From UBA5314 sp035560815 (GTDB taxonomy: Bacteria > Bacillota > Syntrophomonadia > Syntrophomonadales > Syntrophomonadaceae): a DNA stretch of 64,000 bases. The stretch covers positions 148,538 to 212,537 of the forward strand of contig DATMYR010000069.1 in assembly GCA_035560815.1 (NCBI GenBank). The letters run 5' to 3'. How positions within the stretch are numbered: the first letter of the stretch is position 1; each line of letters opens with the position of its first letter. Below, piece by piece: positions 51,238 to 60,762 of this stretch. The notes under the pieces are model-generated. The model had not been told where the DNA came from and did no database searches. It saw only the letters and a program-made list of their open reading frames with translations. Position numbers and translations under genes: made by a program.

Positions 51238-52299
51238 ATGAGGCCAGTATTAGTTGCCGGTGGAGCCGGTTATATTGGCAGCCACACGGTACAAGCACTG
51301 CAGAAAGAGCATATCCCTGTAATCGTGCTCGATAATCTAAGCACCGGGCATAAAGAAGCGGTGTGCCCCGATTACTTTTTTGCAGGGGATATCGCTGACA
51401 CTGACCTTGTGGAACATATTATCAGCAAATACCACATTCGGTCGGTGATCCACTTCGCGGCCAAAAGCCTGGTAAGCGAATCGTTAGAAAAACCGGAATT
51501 GTATTTCGATGAGAATACCGTGAAGTCTTTCGCCTTTCTTGCAGCCGCAGTGCGGTCGGGAGTTAAACAGGTAGTATTTTCATCCACGGCTGCCGTATAT
51601 GGAGTCCCCGACCAAATGCCAATCAATGAACAAACTATGCTTTCTCCTATTAATCCTTACGGGGCCTCCAAACGTATGATTGAAGAGTATTTGGAGTGGA
51701 TGGGTAGGGTTGATAAAGTTCAATGGGTGGCCTTGCGCTATTTTAATGCGGCAGGTGCTGCGTTGGATGGCAGCATAGGAGAAGATCATGATGTTGAGAC
51801 TCACCTGATACCCCTGGTCATGAAAACAGCTATGGGAAGACGGAAAAAACTATCCGTATATGGATCCGACTATCCCACCCCGGATGGTACTTGCATTCGT
51901 GATTATGTTCATGTTGACGATATTGCTTACGCGCATATGCTTGCCCTACAAGCTCTGGCGGAAGGCATGCCCAGTCAGGTATTTAATATTGGCACGGGAA
52001 ATGGTTTTTCGGTGCGAGAAATCGTTGAAAAATGCCAGTCCATCACCGGGCGAACCCTTACGTTGGACTGGGAAGAAAGAAGAGCCGGAGACCCGCCTAT
52101 CCTGGTGTCTGACAACCGGGCCATAAAAGATGCTGTGGGATGGGTGCCGAGAAACAGCGACCTGGATACCATCCTATCCAGCGCCTGGCGATGGCATAGT
52201 AGTCATCCCAAAGGCTATGGGGGATGCCAGGGAAAAACAACGACCGCCATGCCAGTTCGGATGCCGCTGCCCATATGGTGCTGTTTCCCGTTATTTTAG
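51238..52299 (+). CDS. galE: UDP-glucose 4-epimerase with C-terminal extension
   Basis: This 353-residue SDR epimerase interconverts UDP-glucose and UDP-galactose (or the N-acetyl forms). NAD motif GGAGYIGSHT, FSSTAAVYG, YGASKRMIEE (Tyr/Lys pair) and FNIGTGNGFSV are intact. The core ends normally at AWRWHSSHPKGYGG near residue 329. It is followed by about 24 odd residues (TTTAMPVRMPLPIWCCFPLF) not usual in GalE. This tail may be a frameshift or lost stop. It supplies sugar nucleotides for the cluster. Confidence 0.94.
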   Translation: MRPVLVAGGAGYIGSHTVQALQKEHIPVIVLDNLSTGHKEAVCPDYFFAGDIADTDLVEHIISKYHIRSVIHFAAKSLVSESLEKPELYFDENTVKSFAFLAAAVRSGVKQVVFSSTAAVYGVPDQMPINEQTMLSPINPYGASKRMIEEYLEWMGRVDKVQWVALRYFNAAGAALDGSIGEDHDVETHLIPLVMKTAMGRRKKLSVYGSDYPTPDGTCIRDYVHVDDIAYAHMLALQALAEGMPSQVFNIGTGNGFSVREIVEKCQSITGRTLTLDWEERRAGDPPILVSDNRAIKDAVGWVPRNSDLDTILSSAWRWHSSHPKGYGGCQGKTTTAMPVRMPLPIWCCFPLF

Positions 52300-52365
52300 G
52301 AAAGCAAGCAGCTGTTGCGAAAAAATAACTTTTGCCGGTTGAGTTTAAGATAAAATTGTCCTGAA

Positions 52366-52386
52366 GCTCCTCCTGCTAGCGGAGGA
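52366..52386 (+). other. Hairpin in the leader of the GT-C gene
   Basis: CTCCTCC/GGAGGAG (7 bp, 7-base loop) 20 bases before the start. It contains a mock ribosome site, and the CTCCTCC arm could also pair with the true AAAGGAG site. Confidence 0.4.
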
Positions 52387-52406
52387 GATCTTGAAAGGAG
52401 TCAGAA

Positions 52407-53996
52407 ATGGGGGTTTTGAAAAAGAATGTTTTGGGTCTGAGTTTGCTCTTGGTGCTGTTTGCAGCAGGATTCTTATGTGTTTATACCCTCAGGTATTCGA
52501 GCAGCAACTCGGTTTCTAATCCAACTCCTGTTCAAGTTGAAAAACCTTCTCCAGGGCCAACAGACCAGCCCCGGGATAGACCCGGGCAGCCCTCCACCGG
52601 GCAGCATAACGGTCCCCATGGAGACCAACCCATGGCGCTGTCTCCAGGACCCGTAGGCCAGGGGAGCAGCACTGCCAGCAGTGGACTGGCTTCTCCATTG
52701 ATCACCTATGCACTGGGATTTATGTTGATATTTATGGGCATCTATTTGTTCTATCGAAAAAAGAGGATCAACATCAATTTGGGTGATGAAAGATTTATTC
52801 TTATCTCCCTACTTTTGCTGGGGTTGATGTTCAGGATCTCATCGTCCACTCTCATGGGTGGACATCCTTTCGATATAGCTCTATTTAAAGGGTGGGCAGC
52901 TTCGGCCGCCCATGGTTTGCTGCAGGTTTATTCCTACGCAAGGGTGGATTACCCGCCGCTGTATATGTATGTTCTTTTTATCGTGGGAAAGGCAGCCAGC
53001 ATCCCGGCCATGAATCCCTACTACACGTTATTACTGAAACTACCCTCCATGCTGGCGGATATTGCTACAGCCTACCTTATATACAGGCTGGCGCGAAAGC
53101 ACCTGGCGCTGGAACTCAGCCTCCTGTTATGCGCATTTTACATCTTTAACCCCGCAGTCCTAATCAACTCCACGTTATGGGGACAGGTCGACTCCTTCTT
53201 CACTCTGCTGCTGGTGGCTGCGGTATTTCTTTTATCTGAAAAGAAAATTGGCCTTTCATCCAGTCTGTTTACGGCCGCTGTCCTGATGAAGCCCCAGGGC
53301 ATTATCTTCCTTCCGCTACTGTTCTTTGAATTGCTGCGCCAGAAAAACTTAAAAAGCTTTTTGCAGGCGGCAGCCAGTGCAATATGCACAGCTCTCCTTA
53401 TTATATTGCCATTTGCCTGGCATCAAGGTCCTCTATGGATTTTCAAGCTCTATGCCAATACCCTGGGGGAATACCCCTATGCATCGGTCAATGCCTTCAA
53501 CTTCTTCAGTTTGCTAGGGGCCAACTATGTTCCGGATTCTTCCATTCCTTTTTTGCTCACTTATCATAACTGGGGAATGCTCTTTATCGTCGCTGTTACA
53601 GCCTTCACCTGGTTTATCTATGCAAAAGGAAAAAGCCCGGCGCTGGCTTCCGCTGCCGCCCTTATTCAGATTGCCGGGGTGTTCACATTTTCTGCCAGCA
53701 TGCATGAAAGATATCTGTTCCCGGCTTTGGCACTGGCGATTTTGTCGTTCATCTATCTGAAAGATAAAAGGCTTTTGCTGTTATCTGCCGGTTTTTGCAC
53801 CACCATTTATGTCAATACCTATTACGTACTCTTTGCTACGATCAATGGAAGTAATTCGGTGTCTTTCAATCCTGCCCTTATATTGACTTCACTCTTGAAT
53901 GTGGGATTGTTCATATACCTCGTGAAGGTCATGTGGGATATTGTTGTCCGAAAAAGAACTTATGAAATTGGATGCATAGGGGAAGATGAGCAGTAG
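52407..53996 (+). CDS. GT-C family membrane glycosyltransferase
   Basis: This 529-residue polytopic enzyme has an N-terminal helix and a Pro/Gly-rich linker (about 38-92). About ten membrane helices follow with motifs DYPPLYMYVL, INSTLWGQVDSFF, MKPQGIIFLPL and FSASMHERYLFPALAL. These resemble the mannosyltransferase/DUF2029-like GT-C group. It uses lipid-linked sugars on the outer face, which fits the upstream GT2 and GtrA. The target (protein, teichoic acid or polysaccharide) is unknown. Confidence 0.83.
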   Translation: MGVLKKNVLGLSLLLVLFAAGFLCVYTLRYSSSNSVSNPTPVQVEKPSPGPTDQPRDRPGQPSTGQHNGPHGDQPMALSPGPVGQGSSTASSGLASPLITYALGFMLIFMGIYLFYRKKRININLGDERFILISLLLLGLMFRISSSTLMGGHPFDIALFKGWAASAAHGLLQVYSYARVDYPPLYMYVLFIVGKAASIPAMNPYYTLLLKLPSMLADIATAYLIYRLARKHLALELSLLLCAFYIFNPAVLINSTLWGQVDSFFTLLLVAAVFLLSEKKIGLSSSLFTAAVLMKPQGIIFLPLLFFELLRQKNLKSFLQAAASAICTALLIILPFAWHQGPLWIFKLYANTLGEYPYASVNAFNFFSLLGANYVPDSSIPFLLTYHNWGMLFIVAVTAFTWFIYAKGKSPALASAAALIQIAGVFTFSASMHERYLFPALALAILSFIYLKDKRLLLLSAGFCTTIYVNTYYVLFATINGSNSVSFNPALILTSLLNVGLFIYLVKVMWDIVVRKRTYEIGCIGEDEQ

Positions 53997-54078
53997 AATC
54001 AGATGGGATGCCAAGTGAGCATCATAATGCGTCGAAACTGCAAAAGATGCTCCTCCTGGCCAATGTTTTGACATGTGC

Positions 54079-54738
54079 TTAATCCACCCGGGTATTGACG
54101 ATTACTGATTCAATATCATACCCTCGGGATTTGAGGTCTTCCACCACCGGTTGATAATTCAGTTCTTCGATACGCAGTATGACTTTATATTTATCCAAAG
54201 CCTGGTCATAATAGACAACCGAATTAATAATGTTGATTCCGCGAGCCGCTATCAGACCGGTTAATTCGGCCAAACCGCCGGGGCCTTCGGGCACAAAAGT
54301 ATCGATCCGGGTATGAGGCCGCTTGACACCTAGAATATCAATAAGAGCCCGAAACAGGTCGGTCTCGGTAATGATGCCCACCAATTCCCCGGCTTCCACC
54401 ACCGGCAGTCCGCTAATCCGGTTCTCCAACATCAGTCGAGCGGCAGTTTCGATATAATTCTCCGGGGTTGCGGTAATCAACTGCTGCTTTTTGGGAATGA
54501 CGTCCGCTATTTTGGTCCTGGCCAGGATGTAGTTCAGCTCGTGAATACTCAGGCTGGTGGCAGTAGAGGGAGAGGCCTGGTTCAAATCGCTGAGTGTAAT
54601 GATACCCACTAATTTTTCTTTTTCCAACACAGGCAGGCGCCGAATGTTCTTCTCCTTCATGATACGAAAAGCTTCTGTCACGCTGGCCTCCAGATTGATG
54701 GAAGCAACATCCCTGGACATACGATCTCTTACCTTCAT
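54079..54738 (-). CDS. Tandem CBS domains with C-terminal ACT domain (AcuB-like)
   Basis: This 219-residue protein has two CBS domains (about 1-60 and 75-140: RMSRDVASINLEASVTEAFRIM and NRISGLPVVEAGELVGIITETDLFRAL) and an ACT domain (about 145-215). CBS pairs bind adenosyl ligands and ACT domains amino acids. It follows livF by 42 bases in the same direction, so a role in sensing amino-acid status is plausible. AGGAGGTG before ATG. Confidence 0.88.
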   Translation of the reverse strand: MKVRDRMSRDVASINLEASVTEAFRIMKEKNIRRLPVLEKEKLVGIITLSDLNQASPSTATSLSIHELNYILARTKIADVIPKKQQLITATPENYIETAARLMLENRISGLPVVEAGELVGIITETDLFRALIDILGVKRPHTRIDTFVPEGPGGLAELTGLIAARGINIINSVVYYDQALDKYKVILRIEELNYQPVVEDLKSRGYDIESVIVNTRVD

Positions 54739-54780
54739 TAAACAAGCACCTCCTGATGATTTGCTATTATGTTCATAGTG

Positions 54781-55485
54781 TTATCCACCCAGGTAGGCTT
54801 TTACGACCGCTTCGCTGTTGGTTAACTCCTGTGCCGAACCGGAGAGAACCACCGATCCAGTCTCCATAACATAGGCCCTATGTGCGATGGAAAGAGCCAG
54901 TCGGGCATTTTGTTCCACCAGCAGAATGGTCGTACCTCGGGAATTGATATCCTGAATAATGGCGAAGATTTCTTTTACCAACAAGGGCGCCAGCCCCATG
55001 GAAGGCTCATCCATCAATAGAAGGGCCGGTCTGGCCATGAGCGCCCGCCCGATCGCCAGCATTTGTTGTTCGCCCCCGCTCAAGGTGCCTGCAGTTTGTT
55101 TGCTCCGCTCTTGAAGACGGGGGAAACGGTCGAAAATGCCTGCCATATCACTGGATATACCTTTCTTATCTTTGCGCAGATAGGCTCCCATCTCCAAGTT
55201 TTCGGTCACGGTAAGGCCAGGAAATACCCGCCTTCCTTCAGGAACCTGGGAGATTCCCAGACTTACAATCCTATCCGGACGAGTCCGGTGAATTTCTTTC
55301 CCATTGAAAAGAATAGATCCATTACGGGGCCGCAGTAAACCGGAAATGGTCTTCAAGGTGGTGGTCTTCCCAGCGCCATTGGCTCCGATTAGGGTAACAA
55401 TGGAACCCTGTTCCACTTCCATTGAAACCTTATTCAAGGCCTGGATGGCCCCATAAAAAACATCAATTTCCTTGATTTGAAGCAC
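54781..55485 (-). CDS. livF: Branched-chain amino-acid ABC transporter ATPase LivF
   Basis: This 234-residue ATPase has Walker A GANGAGKTT, signature LSGGEQQMLAIGRALM, Walker B LLLMDEPSMGLAP and switch LLVEQNARLAL, all of LivF type. GTG 55485 gives the family length. It is on the minus strand, divergent from livJHMG, although one transporter needs both LivF and LivG. Cotranscribed with the CBS-ACT gene. Confidence 0.95.
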   Translation of the reverse strand: MLQIKEIDVFYGAIQALNKVSMEVEQGSIVTLIGANGAGKTTTLKTISGLLRPRNGSILFNGKEIHRTRPDRIVSLGISQVPEGRRVFPGLTVTENLEMGAYLRKDKKGISSDMAGIFDRFPRLQERSKQTAGTLSGGEQQMLAIGRALMARPALLLMDEPSMGLAPLLVKEIFAIIQDINSRGTTILLVEQNARLALSIAHRAYVMETGSVVLSGSAQELTNSEAVVKAYLGG

Positions 55486-55836
55486 TTCGTAAGCTCCCTT
55501 CACGACCAGGGCTTGCCGACCAGAGCGGTATCATTGTTCTTGACCGGAAGAATGGTCTGCAGCTAATAATTATTCTTCGTTTGATATATTCTAAACGGGG
55601 TGGAAAATTCCCTTCTCCTTTCTTTGTTCTTTATTAATGTACGGAAATTTAGGCTTTAGCATGGCACCTTGATACCGATTTACTCACCGATAAGGCTTGA
55701 AAAGGTTTAGCAGGATTTTTGCTGAAAAATAGGGAATATAGATTTTGACACAATATGAATATAAGGGGGGAGCAGCCAAACCTGAAAAACTAACTGGTCA
55801 AGACGTTTGACCGGTCAATTCAAGGAGGGAAATTCA
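55486..55836. other. Divergent control region livF / livJ
   Basis: 351 bases between divergent transcripts. TTGACA at 55745-55750 has no matching -10. The right end carries three GGTCAA half-sites (see separate entry). Confidence 0.45.
55796..55818 (+). promoter_or_regulatory. Three GGTCAA half-sites before livJ
   Basis: GGTCAA (55796-55801), TTGACC (55807-55812) and GGTCAA (55813-55818). The last two form the perfect palindrome TTGACCGGTCAA, and the first two form a second inverted pair. They end four bases before the AAGGAGGG ribosome site. A repressor operator is likely. Confidence 0.5.
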
Positions 55837-57015
55837 TTGAGAATTCGTACTAAATGGGCAGTTGTACTTATTTTTGTCATGCTTTTGTCTATGGCAGCTG
55901 GATGCGCCAAATCTAAAACCGCCGGGGATGCCAGCGACACCTTGAAACTTGGATTCCTGGGTGCCACCACCGGTTCAGTGGCAAACTATGGAATTCCGGC
56001 TCAGAAGGGAATGAAATTGGCCATTGATGACCTCAACGCCAAGGGTGGCATCATGGGCAAAAAGGTTGAAGGGATCTATGAGGATGACAAAGGTGACACC
56101 GGGGAGATCGCCAATATTGCGACAAAATATATAACCCGGGATAAGGTCGTGGCCATGGTCGGCGACCCCTGCACCGGCTTGACCAAAGTAGCGGCCGACA
56201 TCGCCCAGAAAAATCAAGTGGTAATCTTCTCGGGTGGAGCAACCGGCACCGGTGTAGTAGAGATCGGTGATTATGTTTTCCGTAATACGCTTCTGGACAA
56301 GTTTGCAGTTCCGTCAGTAGTGGATTGGATGATTAAAACTAAGAATTGGAAGAACATCGCGGTCATCACTTCTTTGAACAATGGATACAGCACCGCTCTT
56401 ACCCCGGTCTTCAAGAATGCCATTAATGCCGGAGGCGGCAAGATTGTGGCCGAGGAAAGCATCAATGATAAGGAAACTGACTTTACCGCCCAGATAACCA
56501 AACTGAAACAAGCCAACCCCGATGTACTTGTCTTCACCGGATATTACACGGAAGCAGCTTTGATCATGAGGGAAGCCCAGAACCAGGGATTGAACATCAA
56601 TATGATTGGAGGCGACGGGCTCTACGGCGAAGATCTGAAGAAATTGGGTGGCAAAGCGGTAGAGGAAAAAGTTATTTTCTATGCCGGTTTCTCTGCTGAC
56701 CAACCTAGCCCGGAAAGCGCTAAATTCGTTGAGAGTTACAAGGCCAAGTACAATGAAGATCCGGATATGTTCTCCGCTCAGTATTATGATGCGGTTATGA
56801 TTCTGGCTCAAGCTATGGAGAAAGCCAAGAGCTCTGATCCCAAGGTGTTTAAAGCTGAGTTGGCTAAGCTGAAAGACTATCCTGGTGTTTCCGGCAAGAC
56901 CACCTTCCTGCCTGATCGTGAACCTTTTAAAGGAACGGTCTTCTTGTTGACGGCAAGAGGGGACAAATTCCCAGCCCTGGTAGACAAAATCGCGACCAGC
57001 GCACCCCAGCAATAG
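55837..57015 (+). CDS. livJ: Branched-chain amino-acid binding lipoprotein LivJ
   Basis: This 392-residue solute-binding protein of the LivJ/periplasmic-binding family 6 has lipobox MAAGC (Cys23) and the core GFLGATTGSVANYGIPAQKGMKLAIDDLNAKGG. TTG 55837 follows AAGGAGGG; the 10-codon upstream extension overlaps the operator and is rejected. It delivers Leu/Ile/Val or related amino acids to the LivHM permease. Confidence 0.94.
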   Translation: MRIRTKWAVVLIFVMLLSMAAGCAKSKTAGDASDTLKLGFLGATTGSVANYGIPAQKGMKLAIDDLNAKGGIMGKKVEGIYEDDKGDTGEIANIATKYITRDKVVAMVGDPCTGLTKVAADIAQKNQVVIFSGGATGTGVVEIGDYVFRNTLLDKFAVPSVVDWMIKTKNWKNIAVITSLNNGYSTALTPVFKNAINAGGGKIVAEESINDKETDFTAQITKLKQANPDVLVFTGYYTEAALIMREAQNQGLNINMIGGDGLYGEDLKKLGGKAVEEKVIFYAGFSADQPSPESAKFVESYKAKYNEDPDMFSAQYYDAVMILAQAMEKAKSSDPKVFKAELAKLKDYPGVSGKTTFLPDREPFKGTVFLLTARGDKFPALVDKIATSAPQQ

Positions 57016-57021
57016 CGTCTA

Positions 57022-57071
57022 ACTGCTTTAGCGGCTCGTTTCGAACAGAGGAATGAGCCGCTAAAGGCAGT
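57022..57071 (+). other. Hairpin between livJ and livH
   Basis: An imperfect 16-bp stem (ACTGC-TTTAGCGGCTC with GAGCCGCTAAAGGCAGT, one bulged base) around a 17-base loop. The tail is not a clean T run. It probably limits read-through so that livJ is made in excess of the permease, as is common for binding-protein genes. Confidence 0.6.
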
Positions 57072-57186
57072 GCTTTTCAAAGTCGCGGATAAGGCCATAG
57101 ATGAATGCAGCTGTAGATTGGAAGGGTTTGTTTAGGTAGAGACGGTTGTATTGATATGTGACCTATTATCTTAAAGGAAGTGGCTT

Positions 57187-58062
57187 ATGTTCTTGCAACA
57201 ATTAATCAACGGCATAACACTGGGCAGCACCTATGCGCTGATCGCTCTGGGCTACACCATGGTCTACGGGATCGTTCAGCTGATTAACTTTGCCCATGGG
57301 GAAATCTACATGTTTGGAGCATTTACCGGCCTTTTCCTGGTGTCTATACCCGGGGTGAATATTGGCATCGCCATTCTGGGGGCCATGGCAGTTTGTATGG
57401 TGCTGGGTGTTCTGGTGGAGAAAGTAGCCTACCGGCCCCTGCGCGGCAAATCTTCTCGTCTCTCTCCTTTGATTAGCGCTCTGGGTGCATCCATATTCTT
57501 ATCCGCCCTGATGGTGCTGATTGCCGGTGTCAATACCCGGCCATATCCCAATGTCATTCCAGTGAGCTTTTACCATATCGGCCCGGTGCAATTGTCTTCA
57601 TCGCAGCTCGTCATTCTATTGGTATCGTCTCTGCTCATGGTGGGTCTGCAGCTGTTGGTGCAGAAAACCCGCATCGGAAAGGCTATGCGGGCCTGTTCTC
57701 AAGACCTGGATGCGGCGGCGTTGATGGGGATCAATGTGAACCGGGTTATATCCTATACTTTCGCCATCGGGTCTGCTCTGGCAGCAGCCGGGGGCGTAAT
57801 GGTGGGAATCTACTATAATGCGGTATGGCCTTATATGGGCACTATGGCAGGGTTGAAGGCCTTCTCGGCTGCGGTTCTGGGAGGAATTGGCTCTATACCG
57901 GGAGCTATGCTGGGTGGTATCACTCTGGGGGTTCTGGAGATTATGGGTGTGGCTTATATTTCATCATCTTTTAAGGATGCCATTGCTTTCGGTATATTGA
58001 TTCTAGTGCTAATTATACGTCCCCAGGGCATTCTGGGGCAGAAGATCAGCAAAAAGGTGTAG
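57187..58062 (+). CDS. livH: Branched-chain amino-acid ABC permease LivH
   Basis: This 291-residue permease has about eight membrane helices and the LivH motif GYTMVYGIVQLINFAHGEIYM. The C-terminal GGIGSIPGAMLGGITLGVLE is the EAA-like contact with the ATPases. AAAGGAAGTG precedes ATG 57187. The stop codon touches the livM start. Confidence 0.96.
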   Translation: MFLQQLINGITLGSTYALIALGYTMVYGIVQLINFAHGEIYMFGAFTGLFLVSIPGVNIGIAILGAMAVCMVLGVLVEKVAYRPLRGKSSRLSPLISALGASIFLSALMVLIAGVNTRPYPNVIPVSFYHIGPVQLSSSQLVILLVSSLLMVGLQLLVQKTRIGKAMRACSQDLDAAALMGINVNRVISYTFAIGSALAAAGGVMVGIYYNAVWPYMGTMAGLKAFSAAVLGGIGSIPGAMLGGITLGVLEIMGVAYISSSFKDAIAFGILILVLIIRPQGILGQKISKKV

Positions 58063-58959
58063 GTGAAGGTTTTGGACCAAATAATCAGTCAATATATTGA
58101 CCCCTATTATATGAGAATTATAGTGCTGGTGGGAATTAATATCATCCTGGCCCTGGGGTTAAATATTACCACCGGTGTAACCGGACAGTTGTCCATGGGG
58201 CATGCGGGCTTTATGAGCCTGGGAGCCTATACTTCTGCTATTCTTTCAATGAGAATGGGTGCGCCTTTCTGGCTGGCTTTACTGGTCGGGGCGCTGGTGG
58301 CGGCTGCTTTCGGCTTCCTCATTGGCCTGCCCACTCTTCGCCTGGAAGGGGACTATCTGGCCATAGTAACGATAGGTTTTGCCGAGATTATTCGGGTGTT
58401 TTTTCTTAATTTTCAACCAGGCGGCAAGGCAGTAGGACTGTCCGGAGTACCACAGAATACCACCTTTAGTCTGGTGCTTATTCTGGTTGTCCTGGTTATT
58501 TATTTCAATTACCGCCTTCTCAAGTCGCGATTGGGCAAGGCTTTTTATGCTGTACGGGAGAATGAAATTGCTGCGGAGGCTTGCGGGATTAATGCCACGC
58601 GACTGAAAGTCCTGTCTTTCGTTATGGGTGCCTTCCTGGGAGGGCTTGGAGGCGGACTTTACGCTCATTATATGTATTACATCACACCCCAGAATTTTGA
58701 CTTCGCGCGTTCTATAGAGATACTCAATATGGTGGTATTGGGGGGCATGGGCAGCATACCGGGGGTCATGCTGGGAGCCGGGATTCTTACTGTTGCTCCG
58801 GAGCTGCTGCGGGTCGTGGCCGATTACCGCATGTTATTCTATGGGGCATTATTGGTTGTGCTTATGATATTCAGACCCAATGGACTTTTAGGTGATATTC
58901 GCGTTTATGACCTGAAAAAGAGGCTGGGCAGAAATGAGGTGAAGCCATGCAAATCCTGA
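58063..58959 (+). CDS. livM: Branched-chain amino-acid ABC permease LivM
   Basis: This 298-residue permease has about eight helices and motifs GLNITTGVTGQLSMGHAGFMSLGAY and GGMGSIPGVMLGAGIL. GTG 58063 is directly after the livH stop. It overlaps livG by 13 bases, indicating tight coupling. Confidence 0.96.
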   Translation: MKVLDQIISQYIDPYYMRIIVLVGINIILALGLNITTGVTGQLSMGHAGFMSLGAYTSAILSMRMGAPFWLALLVGALVAAAFGFLIGLPTLRLEGDYLAIVTIGFAEIIRVFFLNFQPGGKAVGLSGVPQNTTFSLVLILVVLVIYFNYRLLKSRLGKAFYAVRENEIAAEACGINATRLKVLSFVMGAFLGGLGGGLYAHYMYYITPQNFDFARSIEILNMVVLGGMGSIPGVMLGAGILTVAPELLRVVADYRMLFYGALLVVLMIFRPNGLLGDIRVYDLKKRLGRNEVKPCKS

Positions 58960-59711
58960 GTCTGCAAGGGGTAAGTCAGGAATTTGGTGGTTTACGGGCT
59001 TTGGATGGCGTGGATCTGGCTGTGAAAGAACACTCCATTTTTGGCATAATCGGTCCCAACGGGGCGGGCAAAACTACGCTTTTCAACCTGGTTACGGGCA
59101 TCTATCGACCTACGGAAGGACAGGTACTCTTTCGCGAACGGCGGATCAACGGAGTCCCGCCATTTAAAGTGACCCGTATGGGCATTGGCCGCACCTTTCA
59201 GAATATCCGGCTTTTTTCCCGCTTATCAGTACTGGACAATGTAAAGGTAGCGGCTGATTGGTCGCAGGCTGCCGGCATTGTCAGCACTCTCTTTGGTCTG
59301 CCTAAATACCGGCGGGAGGAGAATACCAGCACCCAGAGAGCCGAAGAATTAATTACCATGATGGGGCTCTACGATAAGCGCATGGAATACGCGGACAGTC
59401 TGGCTTACGGAGAACAGCGCCGCCTGGAGGTGGCTCGCGCACTGGCATCGAATCCTACTTTGCTGCTGTTGGATGAACCGGCGGCAGGCATGAATAGTAC
59501 TGAAAAAGCGGAACTTATGGATTTGATCTGGCGCATCCGTGATGAGATGCATATCTCTATCCTGCTGGTGGAGCATGATATGCACCTGGTCATGAACATT
59601 TGTGAACGAATTGCGGTGTTGGATTACGGCCGCAAAATTGCGGAGGGTACGGCGGAAGAAATCAAAAATGATCAGCGGGTGATCCAATCCTACCTGGGTG
59701 TGGAGCAATGA
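58947..59711 (+). CDS. livG: Branched-chain amino-acid ABC transporter ATPase LivG
   Basis: This 254-residue ATPase has Walker A GPNGAGKTT, signature LAYGEQRRLEVARALA (the LivG-type AYGEQ variant), Walker B LLLLDEPAAGMN and VEHDMHLVM. It pairs with LivF in the transporter. It overlaps the next gene by four bases (ATGA). Confidence 0.96.
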   Translation: MQILSLQGVSQEFGGLRALDGVDLAVKEHSIFGIIGPNGAGKTTLFNLVTGIYRPTEGQVLFRERRINGVPPFKVTRMGIGRTFQNIRLFSRLSVLDNVKVAADWSQAAGIVSTLFGLPKYRREENTSTQRAEELITMMGLYDKRMEYADSLAYGEQRRLEVARALASNPTLLLLDEPAAGMNSTEKAELMDLIWRIRDEMHISILLVEHDMHLVMNICERIAVLDYGRKIAEGTAEEIKNDQRVIQSYLGVEQ

Positions 59712-60589
59712 CCTCCGCCCGAATCCTTTTGGCCATCGTTTTCGGGGTCCTGTGTATGTCCACCTCTTCAATCCTGATAAGATTCTGCAGTGCGCCTGCT
59801 CTAATCATAGCATTTTACCGACTTTTGATGACTTCTGGTTTGGCTGCTGTAGGGCAGAGCTTATCTTCCTCCCCCAAGCGAGAGCGGATCTCGGGAAAGG
59901 ACTTCTGTTTTATCCTGGGATCGGGTTTGTTTCTGGCCCTGCATTTTTCTTTCTGGATCACATCTCTTCAATACACAAGTGTATCCAGCTCAGTTCTTTT
60001 CACGAACCTTCAGGTAATCTTCGTTCTGGTTTTCTCCCTGGTTTTCTTACATGAGAAATCAAACATGCCGGTTCTGGCTGGGATATTAATCGCATTAGCC
60101 GGATCTGCTTTGATCGCTACCGGGGATCTGCGCTCCGGACGCTTTTTTGGAGATATGTTGGCTTTAGCCAGCGGGCTTTTTGTATCGGTCTATTTTTTGG
60201 CCGGCCGCTACGTTCGCAGTCGAGTGGAAACCTTGAGCTATACTTTTTTGGTATCAGGAGCAGCTGCCCTGGTATTGCTGATTGCCACGCTGGTAGGGGG
60301 ATTATCCCTGACAGGGTACCGGGGGCTAGATTGGTTGTTGTTTTTCCTCATGGCAGTGGGACCCGGATTGGGGGGGCATATGGTTCTTAATTGGGCACTG
60401 AAATATGTAAAGGCGCCGATAATTGCTGTATCCATCCTGGGAGAATCGGTAGGTGCCAGCATCCTGGCCTATTTCATTTTTAAGGAAGCCCTTCTTTGGT
60501 ACCAACTGTGCGGAGGGGCCTTAATCTTACTGGGAATCTATCTGGCTGTGGTTAATGAAGGTGGAGCCAAACCTTCATTGGTAGACTAA
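59708..60589 (+). CDS. DMT-superfamily (EamA) transporter
   Basis: This 293-residue transporter has ten membrane helices in two EamA repeats. LQYTSVSSSVLFTNLQVIFVLVFSLVFLHEK is in the first and LKYVKAPIIAVSILGESVGASILAYFIFKE in the second. ATG overlaps the livG stop, so it is part of the liv operon. It may export amino acids or related metabolites, balancing uptake; the direction is inference. Confidence 0.9.
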   Translation: MTSARILLAIVFGVLCMSTSSILIRFCSAPALIIAFYRLLMTSGLAAVGQSLSSSPKRERISGKDFCFILGSGLFLALHFSFWITSLQYTSVSSSVLFTNLQVIFVLVFSLVFLHEKSNMPVLAGILIALAGSALIATGDLRSGRFFGDMLALASGLFVSVYFLAGRYVRSRVETLSYTFLVSGAAALVLLIATLVGGLSLTGYRGLDWLLFFLMAVGPGLGGHMVLNWALKYVKAPIIAVSILGESVGASILAYFIFKEALLWYQLCGGALILLGIYLAVVNEGGAKPSLVD

Positions 60590-60762
60590 ACAAATAGGAT
60601 CATGTCAATTCATGAACAATAGTTGAGACCATGGCTAACCTCCTCCTTCAATTGAAGAACACTTCTTGCGAAATAATTAAAACAAAAGTCCTGGACTACT
60701 GCCCAGGTTCTAATATACTAAGCTGTTTTTCATTTTTTCTATTGAGTTTTCCACTATGCTGA

